A stretch of DNA of 64,000 nucleotides from Martelella limonii (lineage in GTDB: Bacteria > Pseudomonadota > Alphaproteobacteria > Rhizobiales > Rhizobiaceae), in contig NZ_JABUOU010000002.1 in assembly GCF_013344475.1 (NCBI RefSeq), forward strand, positions 372,001-436,000, in the 5' to 3' direction. The notes under the pieces are model-generated. The model searched no databases and was not told the DNA's origin. It was given only the letters and a program-made list of their open reading frames with translations. Position numbers and translations under genes: made by a program. Each line of letters begins with the position of its first letter. Position 1 is the first letter of the stretch. Positions 8,583-18,146 of this stretch are shown here, piece after piece.

Positions 8583-10251
8583 TGGCGGCGCTGCGTCCTT
8601 CGGTATGGTCTTCCGCCATCAGCGCGCTGATGATCTCGGCTTCGAGCTTCGCGTCGGCCTGATCGTCTGCGCGTGGGCCGCGCGGGCTGTCATTGGCGAT
8701 CCTGCGGGCGCGGCGTTTCAGCGACGCGGCCAGCCGGTCGCGCGCGTCGCGGCTCTCGGCAATGCTTGCCGGCGGATCAAGCGTGATGCTGTCCGGCTGG
8801 AACGGCATGTGCCTTTCGGCGGAGATCGGCAGCGAGAGGCCGGTGGGGGTATGTTGAACCGCGGCTTCCGGCATCGCGTTGACGCGGGCTTTCGGAAACA
8901 GCAGGGTCGCAAGCGTGCCCTCGCGGGGCGCCGACTGCAGGATGAGCTCGCCCTGATGGGCCTCCGCCAATTGCTTGACGATCGAGAGGCCAAGCCCGAA
9001 CCCTTCGGTATGGCGGGCTCCCGCGCCGCGCGAAAACGCGGTGGTGGCCAGCGCCAGCGCATCTTCGTCCATGCCGCAGCCAAAGTCGCGGATGCTGAGA
9101 TACTGGCCGCCATCGTCGGTTTCGCCGGCAAGGATCAGAACGTCGGAACCGGCGGCGGAGAATTTGACGGCGTTCGAAATCAGGTTGATCAGCATCTGTT
9201 TCACGGCCCTGCCATCGGCAAACAGCGGCCGCAATCCGGGTGCGACATCGCATTTCAGCGCAATCGTCCGGCGTGCGGCTTCCCCGCCGATCATCGCCAG
9301 CGAGGCATCGATCACATCGACCAGATAGACCGGCTTCTCGTTGAGACGGTAGCCGCCGGCTTCAAGCCGCGACAGGTCGAGGACGCTGTCGATCATGTCG
9401 AGCAGGTGACGGCCGGACTGGTGAATGTCGGCGGCATATTCGCGGTAGTACGGGTTCGGCAGCGGGCCCATCATCTCGGTTTTCATGATTTCCGAAAAGC
9501 CGATGATGGCATTGAGCGGCGTGCGCAGATCATGGGACATGGCCGCGAGGAAGGTCGATTTGGCCTGATTGGCCTGTTCCGCCGCTGCGGCTGCTGCCTT
9601 TGCCTTTGCCAGGCTTTCGGTCAGGCGTTCGGTCAGCGCGTCCTTCTCGATTTCCTTGGTCTTCAGCGCCTTTTCGGATTTCGCCAGATGATGGTTGAAA
9701 TAGGCGATGAACAGCATGACGATGGCAAGGACTGCGGCAAGGCCGATATCGAACACCGCGCCGCTGCGATAGGCGGCGATGGCGAAGGCTGCGACTGCCG
9801 GCATGAACACGTGCCAGGCCGAACGCGGCAGCGCAACGGCACCAAGCGCCATCATCGACAGCGCGACGATGACCATCGATGCTTTGAAGAACGGAAAGGC
9901 GGTGCCGGTGCAGGCCTTGCATTCGAGGACCGCAAGAAGGGCCCAGGCGCCGCCGGCGAGCCAGTAGGCCCCGATGACGCGCGCGTTCCATTTGCGGACG
10001 CTTGCAGTATCGCGACCCTCGATCGCGGCGCGGCGAACGGTCATGAAGGCAATCGCGTGGAGGATCAGCGCCGCCAGCGCCCAGACCACGAAGATCAGGT
10101 CGCGGCCGAGATAAAGAAATCCGAAGCCGGCAAGCGCCAGCATGATCGTCACCGCAGGCGCGCTCTTCTGCAGGCTCTGCAGCGCTGCGTGGAATTCCCC
10201 GTTTGTGTCTTGGCTTACAATCAGCTTGGCACGGTTCGTCATCGCATCCAT
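8572..10251 (-). CDS. Membrane sensor histidine kinase
   Basis: A 559-residue sensor kinase. Residues of about 30-190 hold four to six hydrophobic segments with little periplasmic loop, so the signal may be sensed in the membrane. A coiled coil (KTKEIEKDALTERL..., alanine-rich) leads to the HisKA domain with phospho-acceptor His in MSHDLRTPLNAIIGFSEIMK. The ATPase domain follows with N box NLISNAVKFS, G1 DFGCGMDE and G2 GFGLGLSIVKQL. About 90 residues of polar, arginine-rich tail follow the kinase core. The dimerisation region resembles the PleC/PdhS cell-cycle kinases. No response regulator is adjacent. Start is ATG 10251 or 10242; the latter has GAGG at 9 nt. Confidence 0.88.
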   Translation of the reverse strand: MDAMTNRAKLIVSQDTNGEFHAALQSLQKSAPAVTIMLALAGFGFLYLGRDLIFVVWALAALILHAIAFMTVRRAAIEGRDTASVRKWNARVIGAYWLAGGAWALLAVLECKACTGTAFPFFKASMVIVALSMMALGAVALPRSAWHVFMPAVAAFAIAAYRSGAVFDIGLAAVLAIVMLFIAYFNHHLAKSEKALKTKEIEKDALTERLTESLAKAKAAAAAAEQANQAKSTFLAAMSHDLRTPLNAIIGFSEIMKTEMMGPLPNPYYREYAADIHQSGRHLLDMIDSVLDLSRLEAGGYRLNEKPVYLVDVIDASLAMIGGEAARRTIALKCDVAPGLRPLFADGRAVKQMLINLISNAVKFSAAGSDVLILAGETDDGGQYLSIRDFGCGMDEDALALATTAFSRGAGARHTEGFGLGLSIVKQLAEAHQGELILQSAPREGTLATLLFPKARVNAMPEAAVQHTPTGLSLPISAERHMPFQPDSITLDPPASIAESRDARDRLAASLKRRARRIANDSPRGPRADDQADAKLEAEIISALMAEDHTEGRSAANAA

Positions 10252-10355
10252 CCTCGATTGCAACCGAGAATACGAACGAATTCTTAAGAAATTCGTAAAG
10301 GATTTGTTAGGGGTGTTTTTTAGGATTGCGGTAATACATCTATCCCGCAACTGGG

Positions 10356-10994
10356 GTGAAACGGCGGAGATGTCCACTGACGGAGCAGAGCGAACTTGCC
10401 GCGCGGATTGCGGCCTGCCGGATCTGTCGCGATTGTCCGAAGGAGAAGGCGCCGCTCCCGCATGAGCCGCGCCCGGTGGCGGTGCTGTCAGAGACGGCGC
10501 GGGTGCTGATCGCGGGCCAGGCCCCGGGCCTGCGCGTTCATGAGACCGGCATTCCCTTCAATGATCGCTCCGGCGACCGGTTGCGCGACTGGATGGGGAT
10601 CGATCGCGCGGCGTTCTACGATAGCGCCCGTTTCGCGATCCTGCCCATGGGGTTCTGCTTCCCTGGCTATGACAAGAACGGCAGCGATCTTCCGCCGCGC
10701 AGGGAATGCGCGCCCCAATGGCGCGAACAGACCATGGCGGCGATGCCGCAGGTCGAACTGGTTCTGGCGATCGGCATGTATGCCCAGAAATGGCATATGG
10801 GGAAAGCAAGCCGCAAGACGCTGACGGAAACGGTCAGGAACTGGCGGGCGAGTTATTTCGCCAATGCCGCTCCGCGCATCCTGCCGCTACCGCATCCAAG
10901 CTGGCGCAATACTGCCTGGCTGAAGCGCAATCCGTGGTTTGAGGAGGAGGTGCTGCCCGAGCTGAAGGCGGCAGTCAGGCTTTATGGCGGTTGA
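10356..10994 (+). CDS. Uracil-DNA glycosylase superfamily protein
   Basis: A 212-residue protein of the UDG-like fold. Motif A reads GQAPG (about residue 54) and motif B reads LPHPSWRN (about residue 180). The N-terminus has three cysteines in CRICRDC, with two more in GFCFPG and RREC, recalling the Fe-S cluster ligands of family 4 enzymes, but the spacing differs. It may remove deaminated bases from DNA; activity is inferred. The start is unclear: GTG 10356 is the longest reading, but GGAG is better placed for a CTG at 10377. Confidence 0.75.
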   Translation: MKRRRCPLTEQSELAARIAACRICRDCPKEKAPLPHEPRPVAVLSETARVLIAGQAPGLRVHETGIPFNDRSGDRLRDWMGIDRAAFYDSARFAILPMGFCFPGYDKNGSDLPPRRECAPQWREQTMAAMPQVELVLAIGMYAQKWHMGKASRKTLTETVRNWRASYFANAAPRILPLPHPSWRNTAWLKRNPWFEEEVLPELKAAVRLYGG

Positions 10995-11006
10995 GCTGAT
11001 TGCCAC

Positions 11007-11034
11007 TTTTCAGCGTCAAAAATCGTGGTATAAG
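11007..11034 (+). promoter_or_regulatory. Candidate promoter of the Lrp-family gene
   Basis: TTTTCA and TATAAG separated by 16 bp in a short AT-rich gap, ending 26 bp before the start codon at 11061. It is the only good sigma70-like pair between the stop of the glycosylase gene and this start. It is assigned by eye and untested. Confidence 0.35.
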
Positions 11035-11060
11035 AGCAAAATATTTTATATGGAGCGGAT

Positions 11061-11546
11061 ATGGACCGTTTGGATAGGAAAATTTTGCGTCTTCTTCAGG
11101 AGGACTCCACACTCGCGGTTGCCGATATCGGCAAGAAGGTCGGCCTTTCGACCACGCCCTGCTGGCGCCGTATCCAGAAGATGGAAGAAGAGGGCGTGAT
11201 CAAGCGCCGCGTGGCGCTGCTGGATCCGGAAAAGGTCAATGCCAATGTCACGGTATTCGTCGCGATCCGCACCAATACCCATTCGGTCGAGTGGCTGAAA
11301 CGGTTCTCCGAAGTGATCGGCGATTTCCCCGAAGTGCTTGAATTCTATCGCATGAGCGGGGAGGTCGATTATCTCCTGCGCGTGGTCGTGCCGGACATCG
11401 CCGCCTATGATGCCTTCTACAAGCGGTTGATCGCCAAGATCGAGATACGCGATGTGTCCTCGTCCTTCGCCATGGAGCAGATCAAGTTCTCGACGCAGTT
11501 GCCACTCGACTACATGAAGCTCGAAACCGCGCGCAACGGAGAATGA
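11061..11546 (+). CDS. Lrp/AsnC family transcriptional regulator
   Basis: A 161-residue regulator with an N-terminal winged helix-turn-helix (LDRKILRLLQEDSTLAVADI, then GLSTTPCWRRIQKMEEEGVI) and a C-terminal RAM ligand-binding domain (VTVFVAIRT..., GEVDYLLRVVVPD). Family members form octamers and respond to amino acids, often controlling a neighbouring transport or catabolic gene. None of the flanking genes is an obvious target: an outer-membrane protein lies downstream and a glycosylase upstream. ATG 11061 follows TGGAGCGGAT. Confidence 0.92.
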   Translation: MDRLDRKILRLLQEDSTLAVADIGKKVGLSTTPCWRRIQKMEEEGVIKRRVALLDPEKVNANVTVFVAIRTNTHSVEWLKRFSEVIGDFPEVLEFYRMSGEVDYLLRVVVPDIAAYDAFYKRLIAKIEIRDVSSSFAMEQIKFSTQLPLDYMKLETARNGE

Positions 11547-11654
11547 GCACAACAATGAAAAGTTGCATGCATTAAGGCTATGTAAACCATAGAATGACGC
11601 TTTCTTAACCCTCCCTGCGGTAGTGCTCGGTCACATTCAACCATGGAGGGGTCC

Positions 11655-12341
11655 ATGAAGAGGGTCGTTGCACCATTCGCCGCCGTCATCGCCATTACCG
11701 CCGTTCCGGCACATGCCGCCGATCTGGCGTTGCGCCCGCAATTGCAGCCTGTGGCCTATCAGCCGGCCTATAGTGAGCCGGCTCTGCAGTGGGATGGCGC
11801 TTATGCGGGTATCGGGGGCGGCTATGGCTGGACAGGCGCGCGTGGCACGCTGTCTGGTCTCGGCTCCGAGGATTTCGGTTTCAACGGGGCCATCGCGACG
11901 CTGTTTGCGGGCTACAACAAGCAGCTTGGCAATGTCGTCATCGGCCTTGAAGCAGACGCGGACTACAGCTGGGGCAAGGACAGCGTCCCGTCGGGCCTCG
12001 GTATCGATCTCGATGTCGGCTCCGACTGGAGCGGCAGTCTGCGCGGCCGTGTCGGCTACAATGTCGGCAATGCGCTGGTCTATGTCACCGGCGGCGGGGC
12101 GCTTGCCAATGCCTATTTCCGCGCGCTCGGTTCCTCCCTGACCGATACGCTCTACGGCTACACCGTGGGGGCCGGTCTTGATTACGCCTTTACCGACAAC
12201 GTCTTCGGGCGGCTCGAATACCGTTATACTGCCTACCCCGACCAGGATGCGCTCGCTGATGTTGCCTCGTTTGCGGGCGTCGACACCCAGTTGAGAATGC
12301 ACACGCATGCGGTCAAGGCAGGCATCGGCGTCAAGTTCTGA
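11655..12341 (+). CDS. Outer-membrane beta-barrel protein, Omp31/RopB-like porin family
   Basis: A 228-residue precursor with a Sec signal peptide cleaved after VPAHA (about residue 20). The mature part alternates aromatic and small residues in short strands (YAGIGGGYGW, ATLFAGYNKQ, GSLRGRVGYNVG, VFGRLEYRYTAY) and ends in a terminal Phe (GIGVKF), the outer-membrane assembly signal. This is the eight-stranded OmpA-like/Omp31 barrel common in rhizobia and Brucella. ATG 11655 is chosen over ATG 11643 because GGAGGGG lies directly upstream of it. It ends at a strong terminator. Confidence 0.87.
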   Translation: MKRVVAPFAAVIAITAVPAHAADLALRPQLQPVAYQPAYSEPALQWDGAYAGIGGGYGWTGARGTLSGLGSEDFGFNGAIATLFAGYNKQLGNVVIGLEADADYSWGKDSVPSGLGIDLDVGSDWSGSLRGRVGYNVGNALVYVTGGGALANAYFRALGSSLTDTLYGYTVGAGLDYAFTDNVFGRLEYRYTAYPDQDALADVASFAGVDTQLRMHTHAVKAGIGVKF

Positions 12342-12363
12342 CGCAGCATTCATGATTTTATTG

Positions 12364-12400
12364 AAACGGTCGTGCGGCTTTACGCAGGGCCGTTTTTTCT
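12364..12400 (+). terminator. Intrinsic terminator of the outer-membrane protein gene
   Basis: Two stacked stems, AAACGG with CCGTTT outside and TGCG with CGCA inside around GCTTTA, followed by a T run (TTTTTTC). It lies 22 bp after the stop codon and separates this gene from thrS. Confidence 0.85.
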
Positions 12401-12487
12401 TTATTGAGCAGCCTCGTTTGAGAGGCCGCGCGAGCGGCAGAGTGTCCACCCGCATTCGTTGGCGGGACTGGTTTTCAGGAGCATGAC

Positions 12488-14455
12488 ATGTCCGAGCAGA
12501 TTTCCCTTACCTTTCCGGATGGTTCGAAGCGCGAATACGCCGCCGGAACCACCGGCCGCGACGTCGCGGAATCGATTTCCAAGTCGCTGGCCAAGAAGGC
12601 CGTCGCGATCGCCCTTGACGGCGAGCTGCGCGATCTTTCCGACCCCGTCACCGAAGGCCGCATCGAGATCGTGACCCGCGCCGATGACCGCGCGCTGGAA
12701 CTGATCCGCCACGATGCCGCCCATGTCATGGCGGAAGCCGTGCAGGAACTGTGGCCCGGCACCCAGGTGACCATCGGTCCGGTTATCGAGAACGGCTTTT
12801 ACTACGACTTCGCGCGCGAGACCCCGTTTACGCCGGAAGATCTGCCGAAGATCGAAAAGAAGATGCGCGAGATCATCAAGCGCAACGCAGCCTTCACCAA
12901 GCAGGTCTGGCCGCGCGACAAGGCGCGTCAGGTATTTGCCGAAAAGGGCGAGGCCTACAAGGTCGAGCTCGTCGACGCGATTCCGGAAGGCCAGGACCTG
13001 AAGATCTACGCGCAGGGCGACTGGTTCGACCTCTGCCGCGGCCCGCACATGGCGTCTACCGGCCAGATCGGCGATGCCTTCAAGTTGATGAAGGTGGCGG
13101 GTGCCTACTGGCGCGGCGACAGCAACAACCCGATGCTGACCCGCATCTATGGCACCGCCTGGGCCGAACAGAAGGATCTCGACGCCTATCTGACCTTCCT
13201 GGAAGAAGCCGAAAAGCGCGACCACCGCCGCCTCGGCCGCGAGATGGACCTGTTCCATTTCCAGGAAGAAGGCCCGGGTGTCGTGTTCTGGCATTCCAAG
13301 GGCTGGCGCATGTTCCAGTCGCTGACGTCCTACATGCGCCGCCGGCTCGCCGGGGAGTATGAGGAGGTCAACGCACCCCAGGTGCTCGACACTTCGCTGT
13401 GGCGCACCTCCGGCCACTGGGAATGGTACCGCGAAAACATGTTCGCCGTTGCCTGCGCGGATGAGGAAGCGGAAGACAAGCGCGTCTTCGCGCTCAAGCC
13501 GATGAACTGCCCCGGCCACGTCCAGCTCTTCAAGCATGGTCTGAAGTCTTACCGCGAACTGCCGATCCGCTATGCGGAATTCGGCGTCGTCCATCGCTAC
13601 GAGCCCTCAGGCGCGATGCACGGGCTAATGCGCGTGCGCGGCTTCACCCAGGATGATGCCCATATCTTCTGCACCGAAGACCAGTTGGCCGAGGAATGCC
13701 TGAAGATCAACGACCTGATCCTGTCGGTCTATGAGGATTTCGGCTTCAAGGAAATCGTGGTGAAGCTCTCCACCCGCCCGGAAAAACGCGTGGGTTCGGA
13801 CGAGAGCTGGGATCATGCCGAGGAGATCATGACCTCGGTTCTCAAGACCATCGAAGAACAGTCCGGCGGCCGCATCAAGACCGGCATCCTGCCGGGCGAG
13901 GGCGCCTTCTACGGGCCGAAATTCGAGTACACGCTGAAGGACGCGATCGGCCGCGAATGGCAGTGCGGCACCACGCAGGTCGACTTCAACCTGCCGGAGC
14001 GTTTCGGCGCCTTCTACATCGACTCGAGCTCGGAAAAGAAGCAGCCGGTCATGGTGCATCGCGCCATCTGCGGCTCGCTCGAGCGCTTCCTCGGTATCCT
14101 GATCGAAAACCATGCAGGCCACATGCCGCTGTGGTTTGCGCCCCAGCAGGTGGTGGTTGCAACCATCACCTCCGAGGCCGATGGTTACGGCGAGAAGGTG
14201 GCGGAGCGCCTGCGGGATGCGGGACTTTCGGTTTCGACCGACTTCCGCAACGAGAAGATCAATTACAAGGTCCGCGAGCATTCGGTTGCCAAGGTGCCGG
14301 TCATCCTGGTCTGCGGCATGCGCGAGGCGGAAGAGGAGACGGTCAATATCCGCCGCCTCGGATCGCGCGACCAGCAGTCAATGTCGCTGAGTGACGCCCT
14401 CGCAATGCTGATCGAAGAGGCAACGCCTCCGGACCTGCTGCGCAAACGCGGGTAA
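12488..14455 (+). CDS. thrS: Threonyl-tRNA synthetase
   Basis: Charges tRNA-Thr. The 655-residue protein has the full bacterial architecture. A TGS domain (residues 1-62) is followed by the editing domain with the HDAAH motif (about residues 76-80) that hydrolyses mischarged Ser-tRNA. Next come the class II catalytic core ([10 protein letters not shown] with the zinc Cys, motif 2 [16 protein letters not shown], motif 3 [12 protein letters not shown]) and the C-terminal anticodon-binding domain. ATG 12488 follows a GGAG-like sequence. It is monocistronic, bounded by terminators on both sides. Confidence 0.98.
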   Translation: MSEQISLTFPDGSKREYAAGTTGRDVAESISKSLAKKAVAIALDGELRDLSDPVTEGRIEIVTRADDRALELIRHDAAHVMAEAVQELWPGTQVTIGPVIENGFYYDFARETPFTPEDLPKIEKKMREIIKRNAAFTKQVWPRDKARQVFAEKGEAYKVELVDAIPEGQDLKIYAQGDWFDLCRGPHMASTGQIGDAFKLMKVAGAYWRGDSNNPMLTRIYGTAWAEQKDLDAYLTFLEEAEKRDHRRLGREMDLFHFQEEGPGVVFWHSKGWRMFQSLTSYMRRRLAGEYEEVNAPQVLDTSLWRTSGHWEWYRENMFAVACADEEAEDKRVFALKPMNCPGHVQLFKHGLKSYRELPIRYAEFGVVHRYEPSGAMHGLMRVRGFTQDDAHIFCTEDQLAEECLKINDLILSVYEDFGFKEIVVKLSTRPEKRVGSDESWDHAEEIMTSVLKTIEEQSGGRIKTGILPGEGAFYGPKFEYTLKDAIGREWQCGTTQVDFNLPERFGAFYIDSSSEKKQPVMVHRAICGSLERFLGILIENHAGHMPLWFAPQQVVVATITSEADGYGEKVAERLRDAGLSVSTDFRNEKINYKVREHSVAKVPVILVCGMREAEEETVNIRRLGSRDQQSMSLSDALAMLIEEATPPDLLRKRG

Positions 14456-14463
14456 TCGACAGG

Positions 14464-14494
14464 GAAGGCGGGGTCATCGGCCCCGCCTTCAATT
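14464..14494 (+). terminator. Terminator of thrS
   Basis: A perfect 10-bp stem GAAGGCGGGG / CCCCGCCTTC with a 7-nt loop, followed by AATTT, starting 8 bp after the thrS stop codon. The T tract is short, but the stem is very stable. Confidence 0.75.
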
Positions 14495-14678
14495 TGTTGG
14501 CAAACATGTCATGAGTTCGGTGTCATCCTCGTGCCTGACATGAGGAGCCATAAAGCACGGCAATCGTTTGCAGCGGCGCTCAGGACATTCAATCAGTTGA
14601 GCGCCTGGATCCACGGTGCAGGGCAGGGGATGAAGCCGTCGGGCAAGGCTTTCTGGCCGTTCTTGCCTGTTTGCAGGC

Positions 14679-15473
14679 TCAGGGCTTGAACGCAACCATG
14701 CGGGTTCTGACGCCATTCACCAGATTGCGCAGCCGCCGCGCGGCATAGCCAGCCCTGTCCTTCACCCGGTTTACGAGAATGTCGGTAAAATTGGTTCCGT
14801 AGGATTTCTGGTCCGCGCGCGCCGCGATGTTGCTTTCGATTTTTGTCTCGTCGTCATCCTGAAGGCGGGTCTGGATGCAGAGTGCAGGCGAGAGCTGGAA
14901 GAGCGACAGCGTCTCCGCGATGCCGCCGCGCGGATCGAACAGCATGGTGTCGACGGCCATTTTCAGTTGCGCGCTTTCACGGATCATCTTCGCGGCGCAG
15001 CCGCGCGAGATCACATAGCCGGCAGCGCCGATGTGGCAACCGGCAAGCCGCCGAAGCTCGCGGTCGCCGAGCGGCGCGGTGACGTGGCGGCCAAGTTCGG
15101 CGGGCTTGAGGCTGGTCTCAAGCTTCACGATATCGGCTTCGTCGGTCATCCATCCGCCGATCGCAGAAAGTATGCCGGCGGCGTCGTCGCTGATGTCGAT
15201 GTCGTCCTCGAAGATCGCGGCATGCGGCTCGCCGCTCTCGATCAGCATCCGCCAGGCCTTGATGTGGCTGAGATAGCAGGCGACCTCTCCCGGCAGAAGC
15301 CGGATGCTCACCGGTTCGGGATAGGCGCAATGCCCGGCGATGTCGGCTGCGGACATCGTCTTCGCATCCACTGCCGCAACGCGGGTGAAGGCAAGGCCAC
15401 GGTCCCCGAACAGAGCTTCAAGCCTTGCAAGGCGAGCTGTATCGCGGTCGAGATTGATGACGAATGTGTGCAC
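14679..15473 (-). CDS. Glycosyltransferase family 25 (LPS-type), copy 1
   Basis: A 264-residue GT25 protein, the family of LPS beta-galactosyl or glucosyl transferases. The N-terminal VINLDRDTARLARLE matches the family opening, and AIFEDDIDI (about residue 86) is the acidic metal and nucleotide-sugar motif. Later landmarks are KLETSLKP, GAAGYVISR and AVDTMLFDPR. The GTG at 15473 is the likely start, since the family begins within a few residues of the first beta strand. The gene next upstream encodes a second GT25 enzyme of matching layout. A role in LPS core or O-chain assembly at the cytosolic face is inferred. Confidence 0.85.
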   Translation of the reverse strand: MHTFVINLDRDTARLARLEALFGDRGLAFTRVAAVDAKTMSAADIAGHCAYPEPVSIRLLPGEVACYLSHIKAWRMLIESGEPHAAIFEDDIDISDDAAGILSAIGGWMTDEADIVKLETSLKPAELGRHVTAPLGDRELRRLAGCHIGAAGYVISRGCAAKMIRESAQLKMAVDTMLFDPRGGIAETLSLFQLSPALCIQTRLQDDDETKIESNIAARADQKSYGTNFTDILVNRVKDRAGYAARRLRNLVNGVRTRMVAFKP

Positions 15474-15565
15474 GGCATTCCTTGCCCGGCGATGGTGGGG
15501 CGCCCTGAAAAATTGCTTTGCCGTGTTATAGCGCTCACCGGGCGCTTGCAAGGCGATACGCGCAG

Positions 15566-16366
15566 TCAGCGAAAGTCGACAAGCCGCTTCCGGCACCCCG
15601 CAGTGAGGTAGCCCATCCGCAGCTTCAGCCGGCGCAAGCTGTCGCGCAACAGATAAAGGCAGTGCTGGACCCTGCTGGTGCCGTAGGAGCGTTTGCTTTT
15701 CGGGACCGGGTTGGCCGAAGAGAAGCCGAGCTGCGGAAGGCCGCAGCGATAGGCGATGTCATCCTGGATGCAGATCGCCGGATCGACCTGATAGGCGACC
15801 ATCGGATGTTTGAGCAAAGGCCTCGGGTTGAAGAGGATCGCATCCACGCCCATGGAAAACTTGTCGCTGTTTTCCTCCAGCTTGCGCGCGCCCTTGCGGC
15901 TGACGATATAGGCGGCTGCTCCCAGATGGCGCGATGCCAGCCGGTAGAGGTCGCGGTCGCTGATCTTGGAGATCGGGCGCGCCGGCATCCGCACCAGCTG
16001 GAGGCAGGTCTCCAGCTTGACGAGGTCGCCATCGGCGGGGAAATGCCTCTGCGCCTCATGGAGAAAGCTCCCGAAACCTTCTCCCAGATGGATATCGTCT
16101 TCGAAAATCGCAGCATGCGATTGATCCGTTGCCAGAAACGCCTGCCAGCATTTGAGGTGGCTGAGATAGCAGCCATATTGGGTGCGCGAGAGAGCATAGC
16201 TCCCGGCCCTGGGATAGGCCGCGCGCGCCGCGATTTCCTCATCCGCAATCGCGTGACCGTCCACGGCCTCGACCCAGATCGGTTCAAGCCCGGCGGCGGC
16301 AAACCGTTCGGCGAGATGCTTGCGCCTTTCGGTGTGCTTCGGCAGATTGATGATATAGACCAGCAC
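15566..16366 (-). CDS. Glycosyltransferase family 25 (LPS-type), copy 2
   Basis: A 266-residue GT25 protein and clear paralogue of the downstream copy. Shared landmarks in the same order are YIINLPKHTERRKHL, CYLSHLKCW, AIFEDDIHL (about residue 89), VKLETCLQL, GAAAYIVSRKGA and GVDAILFNPR. The two differ widely between motifs, so the duplication is old or the pair was brought together. They are 92 bp apart on the same strand and probably one transcript. Acceptor and donor sugars are unknown. Confidence 0.85.
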   Translation of the reverse strand: MLVYIINLPKHTERRKHLAERFAAAGLEPIWVEAVDGHAIADEEIAARAAYPRAGSYALSRTQYGCYLSHLKCWQAFLATDQSHAAIFEDDIHLGEGFGSFLHEAQRHFPADGDLVKLETCLQLVRMPARPISKISDRDLYRLASRHLGAAAYIVSRKGARKLEENSDKFSMGVDAILFNPRPLLKHPMVAYQVDPAICIQDDIAYRCGLPQLGFSSANPVPKSKRSYGTSRVQHCLYLLRDSLRRLKLRMGYLTAGCRKRLVDFR

Positions 16367-16482
16367 GCGAGCCTCCCCTCAGTCAGCCAACGGTTTTAGT
16401 ACAGTCGCCGTGAGGAAGGAAGGGGATGCCGCCAGGATCCGGCGCGTCCGCGCGGCGATGCCTTGCTGCCGCGGGCATGCCG

Positions 16483-17439
16483 TCAGTCGTAGGCTTCACC
16501 ATCGGTATTGGCCTGATCGTCGGACAGCAGGAGCTCCACATTCTGGCCTTCGCCGGAGGTGACGGTAAAGTTCTTTTCGAACAGCTTGTCCTGGTTGCGG
16601 GCGACCGCCGTGTAGCTGCCCTCGGCAAGGATCATCGTCGGCATCGCGCTGCTGCTTTCGGTCAGGACATCGCCCGAGGCGCCAAGCACCGTCCATGCGG
16701 TATCGGCCATCGCTTCACCGCCCTTGCTGCCGACAAGCCGGAGGCTCACCTCGGCTGCGTTGATCTTCAGCTTGGCATCGGTGATCTCACCCGCCTTGAC
16801 CTTGAGGCGGGCATGGGTCTCCGCATTCAGCGATCCGTAGGTCGAAACGACATCATAGGTTCCGGCGCGCAGGCGCAGGATACTGCCGGGAGCAATATTT
16901 TCCGCGACCAGATCGCGCCTTTCGTTGCGATCCTCGAAAACGGCGAATGTCAGCTGCGTGTTGTCTGCCGGCTTCTTGTCGCCGAGACGGCCATTGAGCA
17001 TCAGTCCGCCCGCATTCAGCACGAAGGAAATCTGCTCGCCGGCGCCGGCTTCGTGGGTGATGCGCACCTTGCGCGTCGCCGAAGCCCGCCCAAAGGCGCA
17101 GTTGATGAAGTAGTCGCCGGGAGACAGGTTTATCGTCTTGCTGCCGCCCTCGGCCGAGGCGACGAGTTTCAGATGGCCGTCGGTATCGGGAATGGTCGTG
17201 AACACCCGCCAGAAAAGGCCGTCACGCATGACGTTGCCGCCTTCGGCGAGGCGGGCCTCAAGCTTGACCGGGCGCTTTTCGCCGGGTTCCTGCGTGCCGC
17301 GCATCATCGAGAAGGGATCGTCGGAGTGAACGGACGGCGTCGATTGTGCAAGGCTTGCAGGGGCCGTCGCGATCAGCCCCGCCAGCACAAGCACTGCAGT
17401 CTGAAGGATCGGGCGTCGGGGCGTTCTGTGCGGATACAT
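16483..17439 (-). CDS. Exported protein of unknown function
   Basis: A 318-residue protein I do not recognise as a named family. A signal peptide is clear: basic MYPHRTPRRP, a hydrophobic stretch to LIATAPASLA, and cleavage before QSTPS. The rest is predicted to be all-beta, with four repeated segments that look like prealbumin/carboxypeptidase-regulatory modules: LKLVASAEGGSKTINLSPGD, LRLRAGTYDVVSTYGSLNAE, LVGSKGGEAMADTAWTVLG and ILAEGSYTAVARNQ. There are few cysteines and no membrane segment after the signal, so it should be periplasmic. It stands alone between the GT25 pair and a divergent nitroreductase. Confidence 0.75.
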   Translation of the reverse strand: MYPHRTPRRPILQTAVLVLAGLIATAPASLAQSTPSVHSDDPFSMMRGTQEPGEKRPVKLEARLAEGGNVMRDGLFWRVFTTIPDTDGHLKLVASAEGGSKTINLSPGDYFINCAFGRASATRKVRITHEAGAGEQISFVLNAGGLMLNGRLGDKKPADNTQLTFAVFEDRNERRDLVAENIAPGSILRLRAGTYDVVSTYGSLNAETHARLKVKAGEITDAKLKINAAEVSLRLVGSKGGEAMADTAWTVLGASGDVLTESSSAMPTMILAEGSYTAVARNQDKLFEKNFTVTSGEGQNVELLLSDDQANTDGEAYD

Positions 17440-17547
17440 TCTGCTCGCCGGTTGACTTGCTCAATGCAAATGTTCACTTCATGGCTCGACTGCGTTGTGA
17501 CCTGATTATCGTGGCGTTTTCAAGAGCGCCGCGTGATTTTTTGACCG

Positions 17548-18144
17548 ATGAGGCCTGCCGTGACTGCCAAGAACGAAACCCTAGTCGACTTCCTCAAGAC
17601 CCGCCGCTCGACCCCCGTGCTGCAACTGGCAGAACCCGGTCCTCAAAGACAGGAGGTCGAGGAAATGCTGACGATCGCGTCCCGCATCCCCGACCATGGC
17701 AAGCTGGCGCCCTGGCGCTTCATCGTGTTTGCCGGAGAGGCGCGGCACGACGCGGGCGACAAACTGGCGGAAATCGTAAACTCGGATGACCCCGCGTCCT
17801 CGCCGGAACGGCTTCAGCTCGAGCGCGACCGTCTGGCGCGGGCGCCGCTGGTGATCGCCGTCGTCAGCCGGGCAGCGGTCCACCCCAAGATCCCTGAATG
17901 GGAACAGGTCATGTCTGCGGGCGCGGTCTGCTACAATCTCGTCGTTGCCGCCAACGCCTTCGGTTACGGTGCCACCTGGTTGACGGAATGGTACGCTTTC
18001 GATGAGCGCGCCACCGAAGCCCTTGGCATCGCGCCGGATGAAAAGGTTGCGGGCTTCATTCACATCGGCACCCGCACCGAGGCGCCGTTCGAACGCGTGC
18101 GGCCGGAGCTTTCAGACGTCGTGACATGGCAAGGGGAATTTTGA
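17548..18144 (+). CDS. Nitroreductase family flavoprotein (YdjA-like)
   Basis: A 198-residue FMN-dependent NAD(P)H oxidoreductase. The family opening FLKTRRSTPVLQ (FMN phosphate contact) is followed by IASRIPDHGKLAPWRFIVF and the GAVCYNLVVAANAFGYGATW helix typical of YdjA-like minimal nitroreductases. ATG 17548 and GTG 17560 are both possible; GAGG lies 6 nt before the GTG, which would give a start at MTAKNE. The stop codon lies 2 bp before the ATG of a flavin reductase-like gene, so the two form an operon. Confidence 0.87.
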   Translation: MRPAVTAKNETLVDFLKTRRSTPVLQLAEPGPQRQEVEEMLTIASRIPDHGKLAPWRFIVFAGEARHDAGDKLAEIVNSDDPASSPERLQLERDRLARAPLVIAVVSRAAVHPKIPEWEQVMSAGAVCYNLVVAANAFGYGATWLTEWYAFDERATEALGIAPDEKVAGFIHIGTRTEAPFERVRPELSDVVTWQGEF

Positions 18145-18146
18145 TC

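Noticed and set aside
8557-10287. A 576-codon plus-strand open frame opposite the histidine kinase
   Set aside because: The minus strand encodes HisKA and ATPase motifs across the same span. The plus-frame product is low complexity and unlike any known protein.
14495-14678. Possible tRNA or small RNA gene after thrS
   Set aside because: No cloverleaf, CCA end or strong second hairpin could be found.
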